Under the pieces are notes generated by a model. That model worked only from the letters and a program-made list of their open reading frames with translations. It was not told the origin of the DNA and searched no databases. Shown here piece after piece: positions 20,834 through 30,441 of a stretch of 64,000 bases of DNA (positions are counted from its first letter, which is position 1; each line of letters opens with the position of its first letter). The DNA comes from Azonexaceae bacterium (GTDB lineage Bacteria; Pseudomonadota; Gammaproteobacteria; Burkholderiales; Rhodocyclaceae), in contig JAAXVL010000002.1 in the NCBI GenBank assembly GCA_013335535.1, positions 477,123-541,122 on the forward strand. The letters run 5' to 3'. The translations under genes were made by a program, and so were the position numbers.

Positions 20834-22108
20834 ATGGACAACGCTCTACTCGATATCGGTCTTCCCGCCGTCCTCATCGGCTTCGCCTGCCTGGCCCTCA
20901 TGGTACGCAAAGAGCTTGGGCCGTTCGCCGGTCTCAGCGTCGCCGGCCGCTGGTTGCTCACCGGCCTGTTCGGCATGGGCTTCGTCGCCTTCGGTATCAA
21001 GATGGCCGTGGCCTTTGCCTTCCAGCGCCTGCCCGAACAGACCATCGCGCCCCTGCTCGATCGAGCGGTCGCCTCCCGGCAGGATGTCGAGGCAGAGGCC
21101 TCCTTTCGCAACCCGGCGCCGGCCCGGCAGGCGCACTACGTCTGGCAGGCGCTGCCCGAGCAGGCGCCCGAACCCGCCGACAACCCCGGCAACGCAGCCA
21201 AGGTGGCGCTCGGCAAGCGGCTCTTCAACGAGAAGAAGCTCTCCGGCGATGGCACGCTGTCCTGTGCCTCGTGCCACGATCTTTATGCCCATGCCGGCGC
21301 CGATTTACGGCCAACGGCGCTCGGCATCGAGCGGCAGACCGGGCCGCGCAACACGCCGACGGTGTGGAATGCGGCCTACATGTCCCGCCTGTTCTGGGAT
21401 GGCCGCGCTGCCACGCTCGAAGAACAGGCCATGGGGCCCATCCTCAACCCCATCGAGATGGGCCTGTCGACACCGGCCGAAGCCGAGCGCCGCCTGCGTC
21501 TGGACGCCAGCTATCGCAATGACTTCGCCCGGGCCTTCGGCGATCGCCAGCCAATCAGCTTCGTTCGCGTCGCCCAGGCCATCGCCGCCTACGAGCGCAC
21601 GCTCATCACGCCCGACGCGCCGTACGACCGTTTCGTGCGCGGCGACGCCACGGCGCTCACTTCGGCCCAGTTGCGCGGCATGGCACTGTTCGAATCGACC
21701 GGCTGCGTGCTCTGCCACCGCGGCCCGAACTTCAGCGACGCCGGCCTGGTCGGTGGCGAGTCGGCGTTCCGCATCTTCCCCGCCAACGCCACGCCCTACG
21801 AAAAACAATACGACCTGCTGCTCGACGGCAAGCGCGGCACCTGGCGCATCGCCTCGCTGCGCAACGTCGCCCTGACCGGCCCCTGGCTGCACAACGGCTC
21901 GGTCGACAAGCTCGAGGAAGTCGTACGCATCATGGCCAGCGCCCAGCTCGGCCGCTCCGGCAAGCTCAACGCCTGGCTCAACGACGACCGCCAGCTCGGC
22001 AAGGCCGACCGCTCGCCGCTCGGCGACAAAGATGTTGCCGACATCGTGGCTTTTCTCGAAGCACTGAGCAGCGAGCAACTAACCCATGCGCGCAAGGCGA
22101 AACCCTGA
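20834..22108 (+). CDS. di-haem cytochrome c peroxidase (MauG/CcpA family)
   Basis: A 424-aa periplasmic protein anchored by N-terminal helices (residues ~6-24 and ~35-60), longer at the N-terminus than soluble CcpA. The two c-type haem sites are CASCH at 144-148 and CVLCH at 291-295. Between them lie [18 protein letters not shown] and ILNPIEMG, typical of bacterial di-haem peroxidases. C-terminal [21 protein letters not shown] (shown in part) completes the family pattern. It probably reduces H2O2 with electrons from cytochrome c. A Crp/Fnr-type regulator follows on the same strand. Confidence 0.92.
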   Translation: MDNALLDIGLPAVLIGFACLALMVRKELGPFAGLSVAGRWLLTGLFGMGFVAFGIKMAVAFAFQRLPEQTIAPLLDRAVASRQDVEAEASFRNPAPARQAHYVWQALPEQAPEPADNPGNAAKVALGKRLFNEKKLSGDGTLSCASCHDLYAHAGADLRPTALGIERQTGPRNTPTVWNAAYMSRLFWDGRAATLEEQAMGPILNPIEMGLSTPAEAERRLRLDASYRNDFARAFGDRQPISFVRVAQAIAAYERTLITPDAPYDRFVRGDATALTSAQLRGMALFESTGCVLCHRGPNFSDAGLVGGESAFRIFPANATPYEKQYDLLLDGKRGTWRIASLRNVALTGPWLHNGSVDKLEEVVRIMASAQLGRSGKLNAWLNDDRQLGKADRSPLGDKDVADIVAFLEALSSEQLTHARKAKP

Positions 22109-22127
22109 TTCGCCAAGGGCGGAGGCC

Positions 22128-22169
22128 TTGCCACGGTGAACCGGAAAAATGGGGCAAAAATGAAAATTC
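22128..22169 (+). repeat. dispersed REP-like repeat, copy 3 (left arm of inverted pair)
   Basis: TTGCCACGGTGAACCGGAAA followed by AATGGGGCAAAAATGAAAA. The loop base differs (GTGAACC instead of GTCAACC), as in the right arm, so the two arms are more alike than either is to other copies. Confidence 0.85.
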
Positions 22170-22269
22170 ACGCAGCTCAGGGCGCGTGTTTGACCGCGGA
22201 GGGGGCAAAGACAAGCGGAACGACGAGACGTTGCCTGCTGACAGAAACCGATGCGACGCCGACCGCTTC

Positions 22270-22303
22270 GATTTTGGCCCATTTTTCCGGTTCACCGTGG
22301 CAA
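22270..22303 (-). repeat. dispersed REP-like repeat, copy 4 (right arm of inverted pair)
   Basis: Reverse complement TTGCCACGGTGAACCGGAAA then AATGGGCCAAAATC. It is nearly identical to the left arm, so the whole 22128-22303 segment can fold into one long hairpin, as in REPIN or MITE-like elements. Confidence 0.85.
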
Positions 22304-22414
22304 TGCTGTGTGCCGGGTTCTTGTTCTGTCAATTCCGATGGCATTAAACTGGCCGGTGCTGCCGGTCGCATGACTGGGTGCAGCGGGAGGTGATCGGTCA
22401 GGAAAGGCTAGGCG

Positions 22415-23071
22415 ATGATCAAGCTTGAAAGTTACAGCCCGTTTTCCACGCTGACGGCGAGCGGAAAAAAGCGCCTGCGCGAGGGGTTGGTCAGCCGCCA
22501 TTCGGCTTCGGCGGCGCCGTTGCTATTCAAGGGGCAGCAGATTTCCGGGGCGTATTTCGTGCTGGAAGGGCGTTTGCGGGTTTATTCGCTGGCGCCGAAC
22601 GGTACTGAGGCGACGATGTATTTCATCGATGCTGGCGAGACCTGTGTCTTCGCGCTGAACAGCCTGTTCAACGATCTGCTCTACCCGGCCTGGGTGCAGG
22701 CGGAGTCGGCGACGACGCTGGCTTTCCTGCCTGGGCCTTTGTTTCGCACCCTGTTCGCCGAGGAACCGGTGATTCGCGACCTGACGGTGCGCACCTTGTC
22801 GACGCTGGTTTTTCGGCTCATGGCCGAGCTTGAAGAGGTGCATTCGTTCAAGCTCAACCAGCGGCTGGCCAATCTGCTGCTGACGCATGCTTCGTCGGCC
22901 GGTTCCCTGGCTATGACGCAGCAGCAGATGGCGTTTCATCTGGGGACGACGCGCGAGGTGGTGGCCCGTCTGCTGCGTGAATTCGTCGCGCTGGATTATG
23001 TCGAGACACGGCGCGGGGTGTCGCTGATTCGCGACGTTGCCGGTTTGCGCCGGGTGGTTAGCCAGAGCTAG
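22415..23071 (+). CDS. Crp/Fnr-family transcriptional regulator
   Basis: A 218-aa regulator. An N-terminal cyclic-nucleotide-binding-type beta-barrel (GAYFVLEGRLRVYSLAPNGTE, shown as GAYFVLEGRLRVYSLAPNG, and GETCVFALNSLF) is followed by a dimer helix and a Crp-type helix-turn-helix near residues 165-205 (MTQQQMAFHLGTTREVVARL). It has only one cysteine (about C77), so it is not an FNR-type Fe-S sensor. The cAMP-binding arginine-serine pair is not evident, so the signal is unknown. Placement beside the di-haem peroxidase suggests control of peroxide or respiratory genes. Confidence 0.88.
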   Translation: MIKLESYSPFSTLTASGKKRLREGLVSRHSASAAPLLFKGQQISGAYFVLEGRLRVYSLAPNGTEATMYFIDAGETCVFALNSLFNDLLYPAWVQAESATTLAFLPGPLFRTLFAEEPVIRDLTVRTLSTLVFRLMAELEEVHSFKLNQRLANLLLTHASSAGSLAMTQQQMAFHLGTTREVVARLLREFVALDYVETRRGVSLIRDVAGLRRVVSQS

Positions 23072-23113
23072 CGCGATCATCTAAACAGAAATGGCCCGGC
23101 CGGCCGCGGTAAA

Positions 23114-26100
23114 ATGTCGCCCATGAATTCGCCGCGCTACGTCCACCTCCGCCTCCATTCCGAATACTCCGTTACCGATGGCATCGTGCGCATCGGCGAT
23201 GCCGTCAAGCGCGCGGCGGGCGACGGCATGCCGGCCATGGCGGTGACCGACCTGGGCAACCTGTTCGGCCTCGTCAAGTTCTACACCGGGGCGCGCGGCA
23301 AGGGGGTCAAGCCGATTGCCGGGGCTGATGTGTGGATTGCCAATCCGGAATCGCCGGACGATGCCTATCGCCTGCTGCTGCTGGCGCGCAACAACGCTGG
23401 CTACAAGCAGTTGTGCCAGTTGCTGACCAAGGCTTATCTGGTCGAAGGCCGGCGCGACCGGGCTGAACTCAATCGCGACTGGTTTGGCGAGGTTGGCTGT
23501 GATGGGCTGATTGCCTTGTCCGGCGCGCATCTGGGCGATGTCGGCGAGGCGCTGTTGAACGGTAATTTCGATCTGGCCGGCGAGCGGGCCAAGGCCTGGG
23601 AGGCGATCTTCCCCGGTGCTTTCTATCTCGAAGTCCAGCGTTACGGCCAGGCGCAGCAGGAGGCCATCGTCCAGCAGACGGCCGATCTGGCTGGTGAGAC
23701 GGGTATTCCGCTGGTCGCCACGCATCCGATCCAGTTCCTCAACCGCGACGACTTCCGTGCCCACGAAGCCCGCGTCTGCATCGCCGAAGGCTACGTGCTG
23801 GGCGATACGCGACGTCCCAAACTGTACACCGAAGAGCAGTATTTCAAGACGCAGGCCGACATGGTCGAGCTCTTCGCCGATCTGCCGGAAGCGCTGGAAA
23901 ATACGCTGGAAATCGCCAAGCGCTGCAACATCACGATGACGCTGGGCAAGAACTTCCTGCCCGATTTTCCGATTCCGCCGGGCATGACCATCGACGAATA
24001 TCTGGTCGATGAGGCAGAGAAAGGGCTGGAAGTCCGCCTCGCCGAGCTGTATCCGGACCCGGAAGTGCGCGCCCAGCGCCGGCCTGAATACGACGAGCGC
24101 CTTATTTTCGAGTGCAAGACCATCCTGCAGATGGGCTTCCCCGGCTACTTCCTGATCGTGGCCGACTTTATCAACTGGGCCAAGAACAACGGCGTGCCGG
24201 TCGGCCCGGGCCGGGGTTCCGGCGCCGGTTCGCTGGTGGCCTACAGCCTGCGCATTACCGACCTTGATCCGCTGGCCTACGCCCTGCTGTTCGAGCGCTT
24301 CCTGAATCCGGAACGGGTCTCGATGCCCGACTTTGACATCGACTTCTGCCAGGACAACCGCTGGCGCGTCATCGAATACGTCCGCCAGCACTATGGCGCC
24401 GACGCGGTGAGCCAGATCGCCACCTTCGGTACGATGTCGTCGAAGGCCGTGATCCGCGACGTCGGCCGCGTCTTCGGCCTGCCGTATTCGATGTGCGACC
24501 GGATTTCCAAGCTTATTCCGATTGTCCAGAACAAGCCGGTGTCGCTGGCCGAGGCGCTGGAGCAGGAGCCCCAGCTCAAGGAAATGATGCAGGGTGACGG
24601 TGATGGCGAAACCGTGCGCGAACTGTTCGACCTGGCCAGCCGTCTTGAGGATTTGACGCGCAACGTCGGCATGCACGCCGGCGGCGTGCTCATCGCGCCG
24701 GGCAAGATCACCGATTTCTGTCCGATCTATCAGGCGACCGGCAGCGACGCTTCTACGGTGTCGCAATTCGACAAGGACGACGTCGAGAAGGTCGGCCTCG
24801 TCAAGTTCGACTTCCTTGGCCTGCGCAACTTGACGATTATCGAGTTGGCCGTCGAGTACATCCGCCGGATGACCGGCGAAAAGCTCGATTTGATGTCGCT
24901 CGGCTTCACCGACCCGGCCGCCTACCAGATTCTCAAGGACGCCAACACGACGGCGATCTTCCAGGTTGAATCGGAGGGCATGAAGAAACTGCTCAAGAAG
25001 TTGGCACCCGACCGTTTCGAAGACATCATCGCTGTGCTCGCGCTCTATCGACCCGGCCCGCTCGGTTCCGGGATGGTGGACGACTTCATCCTGCGCAAGA
25101 AGGGCCAGCAGAAGATCGACTATTTCCACCCCGACCTGACCGCCTGCCTGTCGCCGACCTACGGCGTCATCGTGTACCAGGAACAGGTCATGCAGATCTC
25201 GCAGATCATCGGCGGCTACACGCTCGGTGGCGCCGACATGCTGCGCCGGGCAATGGGCAAGAAGAAGCCCGAGGAAATGGCCAAGCACCGCGAAACCATT
25301 GCCGAGGGGGCCAAGCAGAAGGGCTACGACCCGGCGCTGGCCGAGCAGTTGTTCGACCTCATGACCAAGTTCGCGGAGTACGGCTTCAACAAGTCGCACA
25401 CCGCCGCCTACGCCGTCGTCACCTACCACACAGCCTGGCTCAAGGCCCACTACTGCGCGGCCTTCATGGCGGCGACGATGTCGTCCGACCTCGACAACAC
25501 CGACTCGGTGAAGATATTCTACGAAGACACCATCGCCAACAAGATCAAGGTGCTCGGGCCGGACGTCAATGTCTCGAACTACCGTTTCGAGCCGGTCGAC
25601 CGCGGCACCATCCGCTACGGTCTGGGGGCGGTCAAGGGCACGGGCGAGCAGGCGGTCAACGTCATCCTCAAGGCCCGCGAGACCGGCGGCCCGTTCAAGG
25701 ACCTGTTCGATTTCTGCCAGCGTTGCGACAAACGCATGGTCAATCGCCGCACCACCGAGGCGTTGATCAAGGCCGGCGCCTTTGACGCGATTGCGCCGCT
25801 GGTCGCGCCGGGCAAAGGCGCCGATCGCTGCAAGCTGCTGGCCACCGTCGGCATTGCCATGGACTTTGCCGAGCAGATGGAACGCAATGCCATGCAGACC
25901 AGCCTGTTCGACATCGGCGATGTGGCCGATGAACATGCGCCGGAATACGTGAACGTTCGTCCGTGGGACGAAAAGACGCAGTTGATGGAAGAGAAGACGG
26001 CGCTCGGTTTCTTCTTCTCGGGGCATCCGTACAACACCTGCAAGAAAGAACTGTCGCGCTTCGTCCGCCGGCCGCTCAATCGACTCGAGCCGGCCAAGGA

Positions 26101-26593
26101 AATGACTACGCTGGCCGGCCTGGTGGTCGGCGTGCGGACCCAGATGACGCGGCGCGGCAAGATGCTCTTCGTTCAGCTCGACGACGGGACGGGCATGGTC
26201 GAAGTCTCGGTCTTCAACGAACTGTTCGAGGCCGAGCGTGCCAAGATCGTGACCGACGAGGTGCTTGTCGTCGAAGGCAAGGTCAGTTACGACGAGTTTT
26301 CTGGCGGTAACCGCGTGGTTGCCGACAAGCTCATGACGCTGGGCGAAGCGCGGGCCCGTTTTGCCAAACATCTGCTGCTGAAAATGAACGGCAACTCGGA
26401 TGCGCGAAAACTGAAATCCTTGCTGACGCCTTTCGCTCCGGGCCCGGCCGCCGTGCGAATACGCTACCGCAACGCGGATGCCGAGTGCGAACTGCAACTC
26501 GGCAAAGACCTGCGCGTCAGGCTCGACGACGCCTTGCTCGAAGCCTTGGCGGGCTGGCTGCAGCCGGAAAATGTAGAAATCATCTACTCGTGA
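23114..26593 (+). CDS. dnaE: DNA polymerase III alpha subunit
   Basis: Catalytic subunit of the replicative polymerase, 1159 aa. An N-terminal PHP domain (YVHLRLHSEYSVTDGIV) is followed by the polymerase core with GPGRGSGAGSLVAY and the catalytic aspartates in PDFDIDFCQDNRW. Next are the fingers (YGVIVYQEQVMQI), the helix-hairpin-helix region and a C-terminal OB fold (TTLAGLVVGVRTQMTRRGK). The ATG at 23114 is used here; one at 23123 (MNSPRYVHL) is equally possible. The TGA overlaps the GTG of the next gene. Confidence 0.97.
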   Translation: MSPMNSPRYVHLRLHSEYSVTDGIVRIGDAVKRAAGDGMPAMAVTDLGNLFGLVKFYTGARGKGVKPIAGADVWIANPESPDDAYRLLLLARNNAGYKQLCQLLTKAYLVEGRRDRAELNRDWFGEVGCDGLIALSGAHLGDVGEALLNGNFDLAGERAKAWEAIFPGAFYLEVQRYGQAQQEAIVQQTADLAGETGIPLVATHPIQFLNRDDFRAHEARVCIAEGYVLGDTRRPKLYTEEQYFKTQADMVELFADLPEALENTLEIAKRCNITMTLGKNFLPDFPIPPGMTIDEYLVDEAEKGLEVRLAELYPDPEVRAQRRPEYDERLIFECKTILQMGFPGYFLIVADFINWAKNNGVPVGPGRGSGAGSLVAYSLRITDLDPLAYALLFERFLNPERVSMPDFDIDFCQDNRWRVIEYVRQHYGADAVSQIATFGTMSSKAVIRDVGRVFGLPYSMCDRISKLIPIVQNKPVSLAEALEQEPQLKEMMQGDGDGETVRELFDLASRLEDLTRNVGMHAGGVLIAPGKITDFCPIYQATGSDASTVSQFDKDDVEKVGLVKFDFLGLRNLTIIELAVEYIRRMTGEKLDLMSLGFTDPAAYQILKDANTTAIFQVESEGMKKLLKKLAPDRFEDIIAVLALYRPGPLGSGMVDDFILRKKGQQKIDYFHPDLTACLSPTYGVIVYQEQVMQISQIIGGYTLGGADMLRRAMGKKKPEEMAKHRETIAEGAKQKGYDPALAEQLFDLMTKFAEYGFNKSHTAAYAVVTYHTAWLKAHYCAAFMAATMSSDLDNTDSVKIFYEDTIANKIKVLGPDVNVSNYRFEPVDRGTIRYGLGAVKGTGEQAVNVILKARETGGPFKDLFDFCQRCDKRMVNRRTTEALIKAGAFDAIAPLVAPGKGADRCKLLATVGIAMDFAEQMERNAMQTSLFDIGDVADEHAPEYVNVRPWDEKTQLMEEKTALGFFFSGHPYNTCKKELSRFVRRPLNRLEPAKEMTTLAGLVVGVRTQMTRRGKMLFVQLDDGTGMVEVSVFNELFEAERAKIVTDEVLVVEGKVSYDEFSGGNRVVADKLMTLGEARARFAKHLLLKMNGNSDARKLKSLLTPFAPGPAAVRIRYRNADAECELQLGKDLRVRLDDALLEALAGWLQPENVEIIYS

Positions 26594-27060
26594 CGACGCT
26601 GATTGACCGGGCGTTGCTCGATAGCCTGTCTGTCGAGGCTGAGCAGGCACCTCGCCTGCGGAAAAATCGCAACTTTCATCCGGGAGATGCCTACCCGGCC
26701 CACCGCTTGCTGATTGCCATCGAACCCGGATCGTATGTCGCGCCGCATCGCCATCTCGATTCGAACAAGGACGAGACGCTGCTTGTCGTCCGTGGGCGAC
26801 TGGGAATTGTCATTTTTCGGGCCGAAAATGCCGTTGACCGTGGCATCGTGCTACAGGCCGGCGGCGACGCCATTGGCATCGATATTCCGCATGGCATTTT
26901 CCATACGGTGCTCGCACTGGAGCCGGGCACCGTCTTCTTCGAGGCCAAAGCCGGCCCTTACGTGCCGATTGCCGAAGCCGAACGCGCTCCCTGGGCGCCC
27001 GCCGAGGGCACACCAGCTGCCAGCGACTACCTGAAAGAGCTACAGGCGCTGTTCGCCTGA
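26590..27060 (+). CDS. WbuC-family cupin-fold metalloprotein
   Basis: A 156-aa single-domain cupin. The WbuC-type pattern is visible: LRKNRNFHPGDAYPAHRLL, then the metal-binding VAPHRHLDSNKDETLLVVRG with two histidines and a glutamate, and a distal histidine in DIPHGIFHTVLAL. WbuC proteins are linked to surface-polysaccharide clusters, but the reaction is unknown. I choose the GTG at 26590, which overlaps the dnaE stop (GTGA), because the family homology starts there; a longer reading frame from 26485 lies inside dnaE. Confidence 0.85.
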   Translation: MTTLIDRALLDSLSVEAEQAPRLRKNRNFHPGDAYPAHRLLIAIEPGSYVAPHRHLDSNKDETLLVVRGRLGIVIFRAENAVDRGIVLQAGGDAIGIDIPHGIFHTVLALEPGTVFFEAKAGPYVPIAEAERAPWAPAEGTPAASDYLKELQALFA

Positions 27061-27330
27061 TTTCCCCGATCCCGAGGCCGCGCTCGTCGGCGAACTGGAT
27101 GTGGTGGCATAGCGCGCTAGTGACTTTGTTATTGCAACAAAATGCTGCGCCGCAATAAATTTATTGTTCGGTATAAAAATATTCAATTAAATTATATGGT
27201 TGTCGCCATATTGCGACATGTTGCCTTGCAAAAATAAAATTGACGTTGGAATTTATAATGCTAGTATCACATTCCGTTTGCATTGTTTTGCAAATATTCC
27301 GACCTTTACTAGTTCTTTGCAGGAGTGCTA

Positions 27331-28011
27331 ATGTTCAATCAGCTTAAACCGCTGGCCGCGCTAATCGCCACGGCCTTGATCTCAACCAGTGCGCTGGCTG
27401 CTACCCAGACGCTGGACGCCGGTAATTTCACAATTTCCTACGATGATTCCGCACTTGGGTTATTTGGTACTCCGGTGCTGACTTCTTCCGGTATCGCCTT
27501 TGCTCCGGGTGGTACCCCTGGATTTACGGCTGTGAATTCCGTGCTTCAGTCTACTGCTGCGCTGACAATTACCGCTGATGCCGGTTATAAGCTGACGAGT
27601 TTTAACCTGAACGAAAAGGGCTCTTACTTCAAAGTAGGGGATAGCTCCATTGTGTTCGTTGGCGGGAGTTTGTCGCTTCAGGATTTGGCAAACACCAACG
27701 GAAACGTGGTCAATAACTTCTCGTCGAGTGTGCCGCTGACCGTTAGCACCACATTTGATCAGCATTTCAAGACTGAAAACTGGAGTGCTAGCACGAGTGC
27801 CAATCTGACTTCAGCAAAAGTGAATGTCAGCATTCTGGACGTCCTCGGGGCTATTCCGGGGAGCAATGGTGGATATGCATCTATCGGGAAAAGCAGTGTG
27901 ATTCTCGATGTTACGGTTGCGGCTGTTCCGGAACCCCAATCCTTCGCCATGCTTCTGGCTGGCCTGGGCATCGTCGGTGCCGTAGCACGTCGTCGTCGTA
28001 TCGGCGCTTGA
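27331..28011 (+). CDS. PEP-CTERM exported protein
   Basis: A 226-aa secreted protein with a Sec signal peptide (MFNQLKPLAALIATALISTS, cleaved after ALAA), a beta-rich body full of Ser/Thr/Asn, and a C-terminal sorting signal: VPEPQSFAMLLAGLGIVGAV followed by ARRRR. PEP-CTERM proteins are processed by an exosortase and are tied to exopolysaccharide or biofilm matrix; no exosortase gene is in the window. CAGGAG sits six bases before the ATG at 27331; a GTG six bases upstream is the alternative. Base composition is more AT-rich than neighbouring genes, and the upstream 270 bp is strongly AT-rich. Confidence 0.88.
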   Translation: MFNQLKPLAALIATALISTSALAATQTLDAGNFTISYDDSALGLFGTPVLTSSGIAFAPGGTPGFTAVNSVLQSTAALTITADAGYKLTSFNLNEKGSYFKVGDSSIVFVGGSLSLQDLANTNGNVVNNFSSSVPLTVSTTFDQHFKTENWSASTSANLTSAKVNVSILDVLGAIPGSNGGYASIGKSSVILDVTVAAVPEPQSFAMLLAGLGIVGAVARRRRIGA

Positions 28012-28049
28012 TTCAGATGTAAGGCGCCACCCGCATGGGGGGGGCGTTG

Positions 28050-28087
28050 AAAAAGAGAAAGCCCCTCGCGAGGGGCTTTCTCTTTTT
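28050..28087. terminator. perfect bidirectional terminator hairpin
   Basis: A 19-bp perfect palindrome centred on CTCGCGAG, with AAAAAGAGAAAG on the left and CTTTCTCTTTTT on the right. It lies between the PEP-CTERM gene and the convergent chemoreceptor gene and can end transcription from both sides. Confidence 0.85.
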
Positions 28088-28106
28088 GTGACGAAAACGC
28101 CTGGTG

Positions 28107-29624
28107 CTATTTGACCAGATCGGTCTTGAAACCGATGCGCACGGCGCCCCAATGGCGGCCCGCGATGGTGATGGGCATGGTCAGGTCGGCAAGGATTTCA
28201 CCGGTGTCCCGGACGTAAGTCTGGAATAGCGAGGTCTTCTGGTTCTTGGCCCCCTTGATGCCGACCGGGTCGTTGAAGATACGTTTGTGCCGGCATTTGG
28301 CTAGGTCGACCACGGGGTCGCCGGTGGGCGCATTCGAGAACACGGCGTTATGGGCCGGGGCGTAACCGTTGCTGTCCATGGCCAGCGAATAGACCAGACC
28401 GGGTACGTCGCGCAGCAGATCGTCGAACATTCGCGTCAATTCGGCATCGCACTGGTTGTCGTAGGCCGTCGTGTAGCGTTTCGGGTCGGAACCGGGAATT
28501 TCCTTGTAGGTCTGGTCAAAAATATTGACGCCCCGGTCGGCCATCTTTTGCAGCACAGCCGCGACGTTGTCGCGAAAGCCGGCGCATTTGTCGTGCAGTG
28601 TGTCGAACATGCTGCTGCCGGTGCGGAAATCGGCCAGCGTGCACTGCAGGTCTTCGGTCGATTCGCGCAGGGTCTTGGCGCTGTCCAGGCACTGCTTCAT
28701 GCGACCTGAGATGTCGCGTGAATGATCGCGGATACCTTCGACTTCGCGATGTATCGTCTGATTGCTTTCGCGCAGGTTGTAGATGGCGGTCGAGATCGAG
28801 GACAGTTGCTCGGTCGTCTGTTTGAAATCAGAGACCATGGTCGTCAGGTCGGCGGCCGAGGTTTCGATATAGCCGTTGGCCCTGGTTACTTCGCTGACGA
28901 TGGTCTGCGTTTTGGCCGAGGTGTCGGAGACGAGGTTGATCATCGACTGGGTGTTCTGGCCGATGACCTGCGTCGCGGTCTTGACCTTTTCCGCCAGTTT
29001 CCGCACTTCGTCGGCGACTACGGCGAATCCGCGTCCAGCCTCGCCGGCCCGGGCGGCTTCAATGGCCGCATTGAGCGCCAGCAGGTTGGTCTGGTCGGAA
29101 ATGTCGTTGATCAACGAGACGATCTGATCGATCTTCATCGAGTTGGTGTGCAACTCGGCCACCGTCGACGAGAAATGCTCGATGTGCGCGTTGGTCGAGC
29201 GCATGGTCGAGGCCACGGTTTCCATCTGCTCCAGCGAGCGCTGAGCGAGGTCAAGGTTGTTCTGGGTCGAGGCCTGGATGGCGTCGGAATTGCGCGCCAC
29301 CTCGCCGACAGCCTGGTTGACCAGGTTGCTCGACTCGAAGACGTTGGCGGCCAGGGCTTCCTGGCGGCGCACGGCGTCATCGGTTTGCTGAACCTGGCTA
29401 TTCATCCGGGCGGCATCGGCGGCAATGCTGACACTGCGCTCGCGGGCATGCGAAATCAGGCCACGGACACGGCTGAAAAAGCGGTTGATGTTGGCCGAAA
29501 TACGTCCGGCAGCATCGCCGCCGGTCTTGCCTACGGGATGCGAAAGATCAGCGCTGCCGTCAGCGATCGCCGCGATGTCGCGGTCAATCTTTTCAAGCGC
29601 GCCGCTGTTGCCAAAAAATCCCAT
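28107..29624 (-). CDS. soluble methyl-accepting chemotaxis protein with C-terminal sensor domain
   Basis: A 505-aa chemoreceptor without membrane helices. The N-terminus is short and helical ([20 protein letters not shown]). The coiled-coil signalling domain contains the kinase-control tip ([20 protein letters not shown]) and [12 protein letters not shown]. The last 160 aa form a separate Cache/PAS-like domain ([52 protein letters not shown]). A sensor at the C-terminus is unusual and points to sensing of a cytoplasmic signal. It lies 93 bp downstream of the HTH-receiver gene on the same strand. Confidence 0.92.
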   Translation of the reverse strand: MGFFGNSGALEKIDRDIAAIADGSADLSHPVGKTGGDAAGRISANINRFFSRVRGLISHARERSVSIAADAARMNSQVQQTDDAVRRQEALAANVFESSNLVNQAVGEVARNSDAIQASTQNNLDLAQRSLEQMETVASTMRSTNAHIEHFSSTVAELHTNSMKIDQIVSLINDISDQTNLLALNAAIEAARAGEAGRGFAVVADEVRKLAEKVKTATQVIGQNTQSMINLVSDTSAKTQTIVSEVTRANGYIETSAADLTTMVSDFKQTTEQLSSISTAIYNLRESNQTIHREVEGIRDHSRDISGRMKQCLDSAKTLRESTEDLQCTLADFRTGSSMFDTLHDKCAGFRDNVAAVLQKMADRGVNIFDQTYKEIPGSDPKRYTTAYDNQCDAELTRMFDDLLRDVPGLVYSLAMDSNGYAPAHNAVFSNAPTGDPVVDLAKCRHKRIFNDPVGIKGAKNQKTSLFQTYVRDTGEILADLTMPITIAGRHWGAVRIGFKTDLVK

Positions 29625-29717
29625 GGTGTGTCTCCTGAGTCTTTTTTAATGGACGGGATTGCGGTGCAGTTTTTGCCGTCCGCCCGATCTCTGCAAACGG
29701 GTGGCGGCAATATATTT

Positions 29718-30305
29718 TTAGTTGCTACGTTGGCGCGCTGCCAGGCGGCCAAGGATGAATCCCTTGATTTCATGGAACGGGATCGGTTTGCCCAAAATGG
29801 TGATGTCAGAGGGCAGGCCCCGCTCGAGGATCTCTTCGCGGTCGATGGCGCTGACGACAATGATGTCCATGCGGGCCAGATCGTTGTTGGCGCGCAGGCG
29901 GCGGATCATCTCGAAGCCGTCCATGCCCGGCATCATGAGGTCGGCGATCAGAATGTCGGGAACGCGCTGGCCGACTTGCAGCAGGCCGTCGAAGCCATTG
30001 GCGACGATGCGCAGCTTGATGGGCAGGTTCCAGCTATCGACGGTCATCTGATAGAGCATTTGCAGCGTCAGATCGTCTTCGGCAACGAGAACTTCGATCT
30101 GGCCACCGTATTCCTGGGCGCTTGGCGTCAGGTTGCGACGGCGAGCGAGCAGGGCGTCAACTGACGCAACCGGAATGCGGCGATGCCCGCCAGCGGTTTT
30201 CCAGGCTTCGAGCGCGCCACTTTCAACCATGTTCTGAACGGTACCCAAGGAAACACCGAGGCGGAGGGCTGCCTGCCGGGTGCTGAGATATTCGGAATCG
30301 GCCAT
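29718..30305 (-). CDS. excisionase-type HTH plus receiver-domain protein
   Basis: A 195-aa protein with an uncommon domain order. Residues ~6-55 form a MerR/excisionase-type winged helix (LSTRQAALRLGVSLGTVQNM, GALEAWKTAGGHRRIPVASV). After a short linker comes a CheY-like receiver (VLVAEDDLTLQMLYQM, phosphoacceptor D in IADLMMPGMDGFEM, and GKPIPFHE). Most response regulators have the receiver first. It is likely a phosphorylation-controlled DNA-binding protein. No kinase is adjacent; the soluble chemoreceptor gene follows on the same strand. Confidence 0.9.
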   Translation of the reverse strand: MADSEYLSTRQAALRLGVSLGTVQNMVESGALEAWKTAGGHRRIPVASVDALLARRRNLTPSAQEYGGQIEVLVAEDDLTLQMLYQMTVDSWNLPIKLRIVANGFDGLLQVGQRVPDILIADLMMPGMDGFEMIRRLRANNDLARMDIIVVSAIDREEILERGLPSDITILGKPIPFHEIKGFILGRLAARQRSN

Positions 30306-30373
30306 GATTTTGTCTTTGCTGAAATTACAAATTCGCCAAATTTTATCCTGTAATCTGACGAAACTACAATAAA

Positions 30374-30404
30374 AAAAACCCGAGGGGTGATAGGCCTCGG
30401 GTTT
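30374..30404 (-). terminator. terminator of the peroxiredoxin gene
   Basis: AAACCCGAGG pairs with CCTCGGGTTT across a nine-base loop. On the minus strand it ends in a run of T, downstream of the peroxiredoxin stop at 30442. Confidence 0.85.
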
Positions 30405-30441
30405 GGGTCATAAATGCCCGGCTAGCGGGCAAATTCGGCGA

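Larger units (their letters stand above)
22109..22414. other. non-coding gap holding an inverted repeat pair
   Basis: This 306-bp gap holds two repeat copies in opposite orientation (22128-22169 and 22270-22303), separated by about 100 bp with no convincing gene. A ribosome-site-like AGGAAAGG precedes the Crp/Fnr gene at 22415. Confidence 0.7.

Noticed and set aside
22136..22393. Plus-strand 85-codon frame in the peroxidase-Crp/Fnr gap
   Set aside because: It is made of the inverted repeat arms and spacer, has no ribosome site and no homologous look.
23081..26650. A 1189-codon open frame on the minus strand opposite dnaE
   Set aside because: It is a GC-rich shadow. dnaE on the plus strand has clear homology and motifs, while the antisense frame is repetitive in Gly, Val, Arg and His without any domain.
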